31,853 bases of DNA from positions 1 through 31,853 of the forward strand of contig JAQBGV010000111.1 in the NCBI GenBank assembly GCA_032128395.1, written 5' to 3'. Positions 22,560-30,268 of the stretch are shown here, in pieces. Positions within the stretch are counted from its first letter, which is position 1, and each line of letters begins with the position of its first letter. The position numbers and the translations under genes are program-made. The notes below the pieces were generated by a model, which ran no database searches, was not told the DNA's origin, and saw nothing but the letters and a program-made list of their open reading frames with translations. The stretch is from JAQBGV01 sp032128395 (GTDB lineage Bacteria > Planctomycetota > UBA8108 > UBA1146).

Positions 22560-25298
22560 ATGCCCGATCCCCGCAATCTCCCTGCGTTCGGAGCCACTGA
22601 CGCAGCGGGGCCCTCCGGCTTGCGACAGATCTCGAGTGCGGTGCAGATCTCGAGTGCGATCGGCTTGAGGATCTGCCTCGCCCTCGCCGTGGTCTCGATC
22701 ACTCTCGCGACGCCGAGCGCTCTCGTCGCGCAGGAGTGGAGCTTCATCCGGGCGGACGCCAACGGCGATGGTGATATCGATATCTCCGATGCGGTGGCGA
22801 CGCTCGTCTACCTCTTCCTCCCCGGGACTCTGGCCCCTGCCTGTCTCGACGCGCTGGACATGAACGACGACGGAGCGGTCGATCTCGCCGATCCGATCCG
22901 GATCGTCTCGTACCTCTTCAGCGCAGGTGACCCGCCGGAGGCACCGTTCCCCGGATGCGGACCCGATATCACCGACGATCTCCTCGACTGCGCGGGACCG
23001 CTGTCGAGCTGCCCCGCATTCGTTCCCCCGATCGCGACGTTCCAACTCTCGGACGAGGCTGCCGAGGATGGAGTGGGAATTTTCCTCGTCCCGCAACCCG
23101 CCCCGACCAATCCCGCCGAATTCTCGGGGCGTCAGCTCGGGATGCGGTTCCTCGACCTCGACTTCCCCCCCGTGATCACCTCAGGGGTACTTCGCCTCGA
23201 AACGCTCGAGCCGGGGCTGAGCTTCTATCTCCTCGACGGCACCCCGCTCCCCACTCCATACGACTTCGACATCACCGGGCTCCCGGTGACGGTTCTCGTC
23301 AACGCGGACGTCCCCGTCGACACCCAGATCATCGTCCGCTCCCTGGTGAGCGGGGCGACCGACGAACTTCGGGTTCGAGGCGGCCCGTTCCCCGGACTCG
23401 CGGGGCAATCGCTGCCCGAGTTCCCCCACTTCCAGTTCATCGATGCGATCGACGGCGATGCCCTCGGGGCCGCGGTCGAGGTCGCGATCGACCCCGAGCG
23501 CTACGCGGACCGGCTCGGTCAGTCGTTCGACATCCACATCGTCCCGCACCGCACCCTCGATGAGTGGGCGGCCGACTCCTCGCTGTCCGACGTGACCACT
23601 GCCGTCGAGACCGTGACCCTGACGGGGACGGGGATCCTCGACATGATCATCCCCGTGTGGATCGCCGGCCTCGACTCGGGGCCCGAGGTCTCCCTCGCCT
23701 ATGACGTCGTCCTCGACTTCGGCCAGGACGGCTTCCTCAATCCGGGGGACGTGATCGAGGGACTCGGCGGGGATCCAGCGTTCTCGGTGGTGAAATCGCT
23801 CGTCACTCCCGGCCCGCACCCCTTCACTTCGGTCACCTATTCGGGAGGAAGCTTCCTCAGTCAGAAGACCTACTATCCGACCAACCTCGCCACGATCGGA
23901 CCGCTTCCGCTGGTGGTGATCAGCCACGGCAACGGGCACAACTACACCTGGTACGACTACCTCGGGAACCACCTGGCGTCGCACGGCTACGTGGTGATGA
24001 GCCACACCAACAACACGATGCCGGGGATCGAGACCTCGGCGACGACGACGCTCACCAACACCGAGTACTTCCTCGCGAACAATGCCACGCTCGCAGGTGG
24101 GGTCTTCGCCGGGCTCATCGATGTCCACCGGATCGCCTGGATCGGACACAGCCGTGGCGGCGAAGGTGTTTGTCGCGCGTACGACCGGATCGCGGACGGC
24201 GTCTACAATCCGATCAATTTCGCGGCCGACGACATCCAGGTGATCTCGAGCATCGCCCCGACCGTATTCCTCGGGCCGACGAACTCGAGCGCCCACGACC
24301 GCAACTACCATCTGCTCGCGGGGGGCGCCGACGGCGATGTCACCGGCGGCGCGGACTGCTCGATCTGTCAGTACCTTCGGTTGACCCAGTCGGTGACCGG
24401 TTCGGTGCAGGTGACCTACATCCACGGAGCCGCCCACAACGACTTCAATTGTTGCGGATTCGCGGACGGAACCGGACCCTCGCTGATCGGTCGGACCGCA
24501 GCCCAGAACATCGCGAAGGGCTACTTCCTCGCGCTCGTCGAACGGTACTTGAAGGACAACCAGGCCACCGTCGACTATTTCCGTCGATCTCCCCTCGATC
24601 TGCTCCCTGCGACAACCCTCGCGCCGTACACGATCGCGACGCAGTACGAGCCTCCGCAGGGACCGGATCGCATGGCGATCGACGACTTCCAGGAGGTCCC
24701 CGCGCAGCTCGCCGAGAGCAGCGGCGGCTGGCCGGTGACGTACGACGTCACGAACGTCCACGAGGACTTTCTGCGCGAGACCAACGGTTCGTTCGCATGG
24801 ACCACGGGGGATCCGCGCAACGGGATGACTCAGGCGGGAACCGCTGGAGGTGACACCGAGCGCGGGGTGGTGTTCGACTGGCCGAACGACGGAAGCTCGC
24901 GGAGCTATCAGTGGGAGATCCCGGAGGGGGAGCGCAACTGGCTCCCGTGGACGAGCTTGAGCTTGCGAGCCTGTCAGGGAACCCGCCACCCGAACACCAA
25001 CAGCCTGAACAATCGTCTCGACTTCACGGTCACGCTCGAGGATGGCTCCGGGAACACCGCATCGATCCCGATCGGGGTGTACATGACGCTGACGAAGCCC
25101 TACCCGCGCACCGGCCTCGGCTCCGGCGCTGGCTGGGCGAACGAATTCAATTCGGTACAGATGCGCCTCGCCGACTTCCAGGTCGAGGGAACAGGCCTGA
25201 GGCTCGACGACATTCACTTCCTCCGGTTCGAGTTCGGAGCCGGATTCGGGTCACTCTTGGGAAGGATCGGGATCGACGATGTCCTCCTCGTGCGCTGA
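22560..25298 (+). CDS. Secreted dockerin-like module plus alpha/beta hydrolase (912 aa)
   Basis: The start is ATG 22560 with GGAGG nine bases upstream; the frame is open far upstream only antisense to the HD-GYP gene. A signal peptide (LRICLALAVVSITLATPSA, ending VAQ near residue 58) is followed at once by a dockerin-like pair (FIRADANGDGDIDISDAVA and DMNDDGAVDLADPIRIV) with the PFPGCGPD tail. This N-terminal placement differs from the C-terminal modules at 4392-8953. A linker and Ig-like region follow. The hydrolase core shows YYPTN, VVISHGNGHNYTW, GHSRGGEG (nucleophile S531) and IHGAAHNDF (probable catalytic H626). This resembles secreted esterase, PAF-acetylhydrolase or dienelactone-type enzymes. 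The last about 200 residues look like a beta-sandwich. Substrate unknown, probably an extracellular ester. An 18-nt duplication at 22626-22661 repeats QISSA in the leader. Confidence 0.88.
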   Translation: MPDPRNLPAFGATDAAGPSGLRQISSAVQISSAIGLRICLALAVVSITLATPSALVAQEWSFIRADANGDGDIDISDAVATLVYLFLPGTLAPACLDALDMNDDGAVDLADPIRIVSYLFSAGDPPEAPFPGCGPDITDDLLDCAGPLSSCPAFVPPIATFQLSDEAAEDGVGIFLVPQPAPTNPAEFSGRQLGMRFLDLDFPPVITSGVLRLETLEPGLSFYLLDGTPLPTPYDFDITGLPVTVLVNADVPVDTQIIVRSLVSGATDELRVRGGPFPGLAGQSLPEFPHFQFIDAIDGDALGAAVEVAIDPERYADRLGQSFDIHIVPHRTLDEWAADSSLSDVTTAVETVTLTGTGILDMIIPVWIAGLDSGPEVSLAYDVVLDFGQDGFLNPGDVIEGLGGDPAFSVVKSLVTPGPHPFTSVTYSGGSFLSQKTYYPTNLATIGPLPLVVISHGNGHNYTWYDYLGNHLASHGYVVMSHTNNTMPGIETSATTTLTNTEYFLANNATLAGGVFAGLIDVHRIAWIGHSRGGEGVCRAYDRIADGVYNPINFAADDIQVISSIAPTVFLGPTNSSAHDRNYHLLAGGADGDVTGGADCSICQYLRLTQSVTGSVQVTYIHGAAHNDFNCCGFADGTGPSLIGRTAAQNIAKGYFLALVERYLKDNQATVDYFRRSPLDLLPATTLAPYTIATQYEPPQGPDRMAIDDFQEVPAQLAESSGGWPVTYDVTNVHEDFLRETNGSFAWTTGDPRNGMTQAGTAGGDTERGVVFDWPNDGSSRSYQWEIPEGERNWLPWTSLSLRACQGTRHPNTNSLNNRLDFTVTLEDGSGNTASIPIGVYMTLTKPYPRTGLGSGAGWANEFNSVQMRLADFQVEGTGLRLDDIHFLRFEFGAGFGSLLGRIGIDDVLLVR

Positions 25299-25968
25299 AA
25301 CACGCCCACTCCGATCGATGCTCGTCGCCCTTACCGCGGCGGTTCTGCTCTTCGCGGGATCCTTCGCGGGATCCCTCGCGGCCCAAGATGCGCCCCCGGC
25401 GCCTTCCGGAGCGATGGAGATCCCACCGGTCGCCATCGCGGATGATGGGACCGGGGTCACCCGAGTGCTCGCAGCGACTCGCTTCACGCTCGAGACCCCG
25501 TACCGCAGCGACTGGGGCGTCGACCGTCCCAACGTGCAGAGCGGACTGATCGTCGTCCTCGAGGTGCGGAAAGATCTGGTGAAGCCACGGCAGACGCGCC
25601 AATCGGTCCTCTTCGCCGGCACCCGTGTGGCGGAGGTGACGAACGTCGGGTTCACGTCGGGGCGACTGGTCGTGATCATCGCCGACCCGGCAAAGGGAGC
25701 AGCGGTCGACCTGGCCGAGGTCGAACTCTTCTTCGGCACCGCGATGCTTCCCGAGCGCGTGACTCCCACGCGCGGTGGCGAAGAAAGAGCTGCGGCCCGC
25801 GCAAAGGGGATCGCCCCCCTCCCCGCCGATGCGCGCGCCGTCGTCGCGGAGGGCGCGCTCGCCCTCACCGACAAGGACGCGCTCTACCGCGCCGCGGGCG
25901 AGCGCATTCTGATCCACGCCCCGGACGAGAAGGACCGTGCGGATGGGTACATCGCGGGGAGTCCGTAA
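25279..25968 (+). CDS. Small secreted protein of unknown function (229 aa)
   Basis: It overlaps the last 20 bases of the hydrolase gene in another frame, so translational coupling is likely. ATG 25279 has AAGG 11 bases upstream; the alternative ATG 25318 has no ribosome binding site. A signal peptide covers about residues 13-36 (MLVALTAAVLLFAGSFAGSL, ending AAQ), including a duplicated AGS encoded by a 12-nt repeat. The mature part contains a beta-rich stretch (GLIVVLEVRKDLVKPRQT, VLFAGTRVAEVTNVGF, RLVVIIAD) and an Ala/Arg-rich region. No family recognised. Co-location suggests secretion together with the dockerin hydrolase. Confidence 0.75.
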   Translation: MSSSCAETRPLRSMLVALTAAVLLFAGSFAGSLAAQDAPPAPSGAMEIPPVAIADDGTGVTRVLAATRFTLETPYRSDWGVDRPNVQSGLIVVLEVRKDLVKPRQTRQSVLFAGTRVAEVTNVGFTSGRLVVIIADPAKGAAVDLAEVELFFGTAMLPERVTPTRGGEERAAARAKGIAPLPADARAVVAEGALALTDKDALYRAAGERILIHAPDEKDRADGYIAGSP

Positions 25969-26058
25969 CCCGGTGGATCCTGTGCGGAGCGGGTCGGGCC
26001 CCACCTAGCGTTCCAACCGTGGGGTCTTGCGAGCAGACCCGACTCCACTTCGAGTGGC

Positions 26059-26742
26059 CTAGTTCGCGGCGTGGAACTCCTCTGACCGTCCGCGATGGTG
26101 CCGAATTTTCCACCCGAGAAGGATGAGGCCGAGGGGCAGAACCCCGAGTAGGGCGATGGTCCCGAGATTCCCCGGTGCGACCAGGAAGAGATCGTAGAGC
26201 CCGTGGAGCAGGACCGCACTCGTGAGTCCACCCGCTCCCCAGGCGATCCTGGCTCCTCCCCGAGCGAACCATGCATGTCCGAGGAAGTACCCGAGTGACC
26301 CGGTGAACGCGACGTGACCGAGGGTCGCGGTCACTCCACGCTGAAGGAGGAGCGCCGGAGTCGAGCCGGACGCGGCGAAGAACAAGTTCTCCGCGGAAGC
26401 GAACCCCAACCCGACCGCGATCGCGTAGATCACCCCGTCGAGAGGTTCATCGAGTTCGCCCCAGACCCGAGCGCAGACGAGCACGCCGAGTAGCTTCGCC
26501 GACTCTTCGATGGGCGCGGTGATCGCGAACGAGTCGAAGATCGCCGCCCCCCATGCGGTCTCGAAGCTCGCTCCATCGATCAGCGGCCGCACGAGCAGCA
26601 CCAGACCGACCCCCGCTCCACCGAGCACGAACGCTCCGAGGAGCGCCCCGAGCGGCTCCGGCTCGTGATCGTCCTTCCGCCGGAAGACCCAGAGCCAGAC
26701 GATCCCGGGGGCGACGGCAAGAACGATCGATGGCCAGGGCAT
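26059..26742 (-). CDS. PrsW family glutamic-type intramembrane protease (227 aa)
   Basis: Polytopic membrane protein with about seven hydrophobic segments. The family motifs are all present: PIEESAKLLG (E79, E80, K83), LGFASAEN (E118), LGHVAFTGSLGYFLGH (H143) and LLHGLYDLF (H180, D184). PrsW-type proteases cleave membrane-bound regulators such as anti-sigma factors. No sigma or anti-sigma gene lies nearby, so the substrate is unknown. The start ATG 26742 has GGAGG six bases upstream. It is convergent with the small secreted protein gene. A small hairpin (CCACT-TCG-AGTGG, 26045-26057) follows the stop. Confidence 0.88.
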   Translation of the reverse strand: MPWPSIVLAVAPGIVWLWVFRRKDDHEPEPLGALLGAFVLGGAGVGLVLLVRPLIDGASFETAWGAAIFDSFAITAPIEESAKLLGVLVCARVWGELDEPLDGVIYAIAVGLGFASAENLFFAASGSTPALLLQRGVTATLGHVAFTGSLGYFLGHAWFARGGARIAWGAGGLTSAVLLHGLYDLFLVAPGNLGTIALLGVLPLGLILLGWKIRHHRGRSEEFHAAN

Positions 26743-26799
26743 GCGGATCCTCCGGCATCATCATCGGCTGAGCAGAGGGTCGAACTGGGGGGCTTGCTC

Positions 26800-28173
26800 T
26801 CACGAGCCTGGGATCGGTGGGATCAGCCAGACCCAGTCCGGAAGTTCGTGCCGGCGCACTTCGAGATCGTCTCGTCGTTGCTGCCACCCTTCGCCACCGT
26901 TGTCGACTCCGTCGTCCCCCACCGACCAGAGGATCCGGCGGGCGGGGTCGTAGCCGAGCGCCTTTCCCGAATAGGGATCGAGGGGAACCGCGTCGAGCGG
27001 CTCGATCGCGGCGATGAGAGTTTCAAGGTCAGGGGGAAGGGCCGCGTGGGTGCGTTCGTACCGGCGAAGAGCGATCAGGGCACGGGAGACGCGACTCTCG
27101 AGCAGCGCGGAATCGAACTGATCGATCACCCGCTCGAGATTCGGGGAGAGCATCGCGATGAACAGCTCCCCCGTGTTCACCCGCAAGAGCGCCCGCATTC
27201 GAGCGCCATCCTTGAGTTCTTGTCCCCAGTACGGTCCCCGCTCGACCCGGGGAGTGTTCCCGCGATCGATGAGCTTTCGATACTCCGTCGCCGCCCCGAC
27301 CAGCGTCCGGTTCGGCTTGAAGAAGAGCTGCCGCACGAAGGGCGGCGCCTGCTCGAGCCCCATCAACTCGCCCGATCCCGCCTCGACGATCTTCGCGCGG
27401 ATCCAGCTGTAATCCGCGCGGAAGGCTCGCGCGCGCAGCGCCGGTTCCCGATCGAAGAGAGGCTCCAGCTCGAGCCACCGTGCCTCGATCTCCGGCGCGA
27501 GATCGCCGTCGTGGAGGAGCGCGTTCGCCGAGGTGCGGGCGGTACCGATCACTGCAACCCCGACGAGCACATCGACCAGCGATCTCCCCTCGCGCACGAA
27601 GCGCTCGCCTAGCCGGCGGATCCGATCGAGGTCCCGGGACGCCTCCGCCGTGTCGTTTCGAATCCTCGAGAGGAGAGCGCGGTCGCGGAGAAAGTAGGTC
27701 AGCGCGCGCAGAGGCGTGATCTGAGGATACTCGTCGCTGGTCCCGAGCGCCGAATCGAACGCCGGGATCTCGAGGATGTCGTCGAACTTCTTCAGGGATG
27801 CGGCGGGACCCTCGAACCAGGCGGCCATCTCATCTGCCAGAGCGTCGTTCCAGACCTCTCGGTCGAGAGCTCGAGGGGAACTCGGAATGGCGATGGGCCG
27901 CGGGACATCACGGTTCATCGAGACCTCGGAGACCCAGTCCCCCATCTCGGGCACATCGATGATCTCCCCGTGCACCTGAATCAGACCGCTGATGAACGAC
28001 TCCCCGTCGGGCACATCGGCCGAGAACTCGAGAATCAGGTCCGCGTCCTCGGGAGGGGACCCATCGATGGTCGCGAGACCCGTGAGGGCCATCGCGAGGC
28101 CGAGCGCAACCCCGCAGCCGATCCGCCGGCGACGCCTCCGCTTGCTCTTCCGGACTTCGATCTCGTCGGACAT
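26800..28173 (-). CDS. Membrane-anchored hypothetical protein with C-terminal LPPDLETLI...SVGDDGVDNGG motif (457 aa)
   Basis: The N-terminus has a basic run (SKRRRRRRIG) followed by one hydrophobic segment (about 17-37), so it is a single-pass or signal-anchored protein with its bulk outside the cytoplasm. The middle is mostly helical. The last about 70 residues (LPPDLETLIAAIEPLDAVPL, then DPYSGKALGY and LWSVGDDGVDNGGEG) match a module frequent in planctomycete exported proteins and resembling type II pseudopilin C-termini, which often bind calcium. No enzymatic motif is seen. The start ATG 28173 is preceded by GGAGG. Upstream is an 11-nt tandem repeat. Function unknown. Confidence 0.75.
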   Translation of the reverse strand: MSDEIEVRKSKRRRRRRIGCGVALGLAMALTGLATIDGSPPEDADLILEFSADVPDGESFISGLIQVHGEIIDVPEMGDWVSEVSMNRDVPRPIAIPSSPRALDREVWNDALADEMAAWFEGPAASLKKFDDILEIPAFDSALGTSDEYPQITPLRALTYFLRDRALLSRIRNDTAEASRDLDRIRRLGERFVREGRSLVDVLVGVAVIGTARTSANALLHDGDLAPEIEARWLELEPLFDREPALRARAFRADYSWIRAKIVEAGSGELMGLEQAPPFVRQLFFKPNRTLVGAATEYRKLIDRGNTPRVERGPYWGQELKDGARMRALLRVNTGELFIAMLSPNLERVIDQFDSALLESRVSRALIALRRYERTHAALPPDLETLIAAIEPLDAVPLDPYSGKALGYDPARRILWSVGDDGVDNGGEGWQQRRDDLEVRRHELPDWVWLIPPIPGS

Positions 28174-28182
28174 TCCCGCCCC

Positions 28183-28210
28183 CTCCAGCTGATCTCCAGC
28201 TGATCTCCAG
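28183..28210. repeat. 11-nt tandem repeat (2.5 copies) upstream of the 26800-28173 gene
   Basis: The unit CTCCAGCTGAT occurs at 28183-28193 and 28194-28204, with a partial CTCCAG to 28210. On the minus strand each unit reads CTGGAG, a ribosome-binding-site-like sequence, placed 10-37 bases before the start codon. Confidence 0.85.
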
Positions 28211-28258
28211 TAGACGGGGGGATTCTAGCCGCGACGAGGCTCGTGCGCTCGCAGGCCG

Positions 28259-29965
28259 CTACGAGAGCTGCAGTCCGTGCTCGAGGGCGAGATCCGCGAC
28301 GTGCTCCACGTACTCGGGCCGTGCCGTGTAATCCTTGGTCGTCGAGGTGAACCGATCGATCGGAGGCACGCCCGGCTCGAGATCCGCCTCGAGCTCCGCC
28401 TCGGGGTCGATCGGGGCGCGGACAACTTCACACCGATCCTCGAGGGGAGATCCGTCTCGCCCGATGAATCTCGGAGTCCCCTCCTCGTCGAGGCGCAACG
28501 TCCAACCGCCTTCATGAACCTGGCGGTGATGTGCGTGGCAGAGGAGAACCAGGTTGTCGAGTTTCGTCTCTCCCCCCGTCGCCCAGGAGTCCACGTGGTG
28601 CGCCTCGACGAAGGCAGTGTGACGACACCCGGGGAAGCGACAGCCGCCGTCTCGCACATCGAGAGCACGACGGATCGACGGGGGGATGGTCCGCCGCCGT
28701 CGCCCGACATCGAGGGGGTTTCCCGCTCGACTCTCCAGGATCGGGACGATTCCTGCATCGCAGCAGATCCGTTCGATGGTCTCGCGGGGAAGCCATGGCC
28801 CTCGGGTGAGTCTGCCTGCGCACTGCGGAGAAGAGTCCTCGCTCGATGAGCCTGCACTCGATGAGCCTGCACTCGATACGAGCAGACAAGCAGGATCCGA
28901 ACCCTCGGGAGCAAGATCCGGAGCGATGCTCGCGAACATGCTCGGGGTGACGTGCAGGACTACTTGATGGCGCTCACCGCCTCGGCGTACACCGGGGACC
29001 TCGCCACGCTCCACTCGGGAGAGAAAGGCCTCCGCCGCGAGGAGCAGTCCATCGGCGAGACCGATCGACTGCGCGGGCCGGCCTTTCACGGGGCGCGCGC
29101 TGCCCTCCCCGGCTGCGGGCGGTTCCGCGGAACCGCCGGCGCGGAGCTCCCGAAGGTCGGGCTCCGCACCCTCGTTCGATTCAATGCCCGGACCAGGTGT
29201 CTCAGGCTCGACCTCCGACTCATCGACCTCCGACTCATTCACCTGCGACACCTCGGCCGAGGTGCGAGCGGCACTGCGCCACGCCTCCCGACCCGCCCGA
29301 GCCGCGGCGATGATCAGTTCTGCCTCGTCGGCGTGCACATCGACTTCGATGCGGACCATCCCCGATGGCAGCGAGTGGGTCCGGATCCAGCGACCGCCTG
29401 CCGTCCCAGCGCCTGCCGTCCCAGAGTCTTCGGTCTCGGCATCATCGGCAGAGTTCTTCAGCCCGGCACCTCCTCCGCAGGCGACGTCTTGCCGCGCGAC
29501 GAGTGTCCGGAAGCGCCGGCAGGTTTTCTCGAGCTGAGCGCCGGTCATGAATCGCCCGAAGTGGGCGAGCAACTTCTCGGTCGCCGGGGTCGCCACGCGG
29601 GTGATCGCGCGCACCTTGGAGTAGCTCAACTCTCCGCGCTCGAACGCCGCATCGATCAGGGGGAGATCCGCGAGCGCGAGGGAGACGCGCAACCATTCGC
29701 GCGCGGTACGGCAGTCGACCCCGATCTTCCATGAGAGCCAATGAGAGCAGGAGAGCGCATCCTGATCGGCCCACCCTCCCAGCTCGTCGAACTCGCGGAT
29801 CAACCGCAGCAGCCGCTGGGTGCCGGCGTGAAGCAACGAGGCGAGCTGACCGATCTCGTGCCCGACTTCGATGGAGCGCGCCCGCGTAGGGTGAATGCGG
29901 GTCGGGAGCCGACCGGACCAAGGAGCTTCCCGGAGGGGTGCCAGAGCGATGGGGTTTGCGGTCAA
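28259..29965 (-). CDS. DUF222 - HNH endonuclease (13E12 repeat family-like), 568 aa
   Basis: The N-terminal half is a DUF222 region (GQLASLLHAGTQRLLRLIRE, SHWLSWKIGVDCRTAREWLR, GELSYSKVRAITRVATP). The C-terminus carries a zinc-type HNH nuclease motif at about 437-475 (CRFPGCRHTAFVEAHHVDSW, then LDNLVLLCHAHHRQVHEGG). Between them is a low-complexity Ser/Glu-rich spacer that includes two 15-nt duplications, one giving DESEV-type repeats and one giving AGSSS repeats. The start is TTG 29965 with AGGA upstream; there is no ATG before residue 200. This architecture is like the actinobacterial 13E12 family, which is often SOS-regulated. A LexA-like palindrome lies in this gene's promoter. Its role (DNA repair, mobile or toxin-like) is open. 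Confidence 0.88.
   Translation of the reverse strand: MTANPIALAPLREAPWSGRLPTRIHPTRARSIEVGHEIGQLASLLHAGTQRLLRLIREFDELGGWADQDALSCSHWLSWKIGVDCRTAREWLRVSLALADLPLIDAAFERGELSYSKVRAITRVATPATEKLLAHFGRFMTGAQLEKTCRRFRTLVARQDVACGGGAGLKNSADDAETEDSGTAGAGTAGGRWIRTHSLPSGMVRIEVDVHADEAELIIAAARAGREAWRSAARTSAEVSQVNESEVDESEVEPETPGPGIESNEGAEPDLRELRAGGSAEPPAAGEGSARPVKGRPAQSIGLADGLLLAAEAFLSRVERGEVPGVRRGGERHQVVLHVTPSMFASIAPDLAPEGSDPACLLVSSAGSSSAGSSSEDSSPQCAGRLTRGPWLPRETIERICCDAGIVPILESRAGNPLDVGRRRRTIPPSIRRALDVRDGGCRFPGCRHTAFVEAHHVDSWATGGETKLDNLVLLCHAHHRQVHEGGWTLRLDEEGTPRFIGRDGSPLEDRCEVVRAPIDPEAELEADLEPGVPPIDRFTSTTKDYTARPEYVEHVADLALEHGLQLS
28841..28885. repeat. 15-nt tandem repeat inside the DUF222-HNH gene
   Basis: The unit CTCGATGAGCCTGCA occurs about 2.5 times at 28841-28885. 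In the minus-strand protein it gives the repeated SSAGS segment. It is in frame, so it does not break the gene. Confidence 0.85.
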
Positions 29966-30046
29966 GGATCCTCGTTCGTTTCGGCTTGCGATGCAGGCGG
30001 TGAAGGCCAGATGCCGGTGAACCCGGAAGAGGCCAAGACACGCAGC

Positions 30047-30075
30047 ATTCTAACGAACATCTGTTCGCATCGCAA
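30047..30075 (-). promoter_or_regulatory. Promoter of the DUF222-HNH gene
   Basis: On the minus strand TTGCGA (-35, 30070-30075) is 17 bases from TAGAAT (-10, 30047-30052), matching the sigma-70 consensus at 4/6 and 5/6 positions with ideal spacing. Transcription would begin near 30040, leaving a leader of about 75 nt before TTG 29965. Confidence 0.65.
30054..30067. promoter_or_regulatory. LexA-like operator (GAAC-N4-GTTC)
   Basis: The perfect palindrome CGAACATCTGTTCG matches the Gram-positive-type SOS box CGAAC-N4-GTTCG. It lies wholly inside the 17-base spacer of the DUF222-HNH promoter, where a bound repressor would block RNA polymerase. Confidence 0.65.
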
Positions 30076-30172
30076 GCACGATCCGTGATCCCGACAGGAT
30101 CAGTTACAGGAGCCCCTCGATCACGGACGCCCATCGGCTGCACACCATCAGAGCGGGGACTCTGTCAGAATG

Positions 30173-30188
30173 AGGCCGTACTCGGCCT
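30173..30188 (+). promoter_or_regulatory. Hairpin in the kinase upstream region
   Basis: AGGCCG-TACT-CGGCCT forms a 6 bp stem with a tetraloop, followed by TTCTTCAA. It lies 80 bases before the kinase start. It could act as an attenuator or leader hairpin if transcription begins upstream, but no promoter was identified. Apart from this and the HNH promoter, the 29966-30268 gap holds a 9 bp inverted repeat (30082-30090 with 30119-30127). Confidence 0.3.
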
Positions 30189-30268
30189 TCTTCAAGGGAG
30201 GAACACCCTGGATGCTCGCCCCTCCACAGGCCATGCTGAGGCCCATCCCCGCCTTGTGAAGGAGTTTG

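Noticed and set aside
23181..25217. 678-codon minus-strand frame
   Set aside because: Antisense to the dockerin hydrolase, with no recognisable domain.
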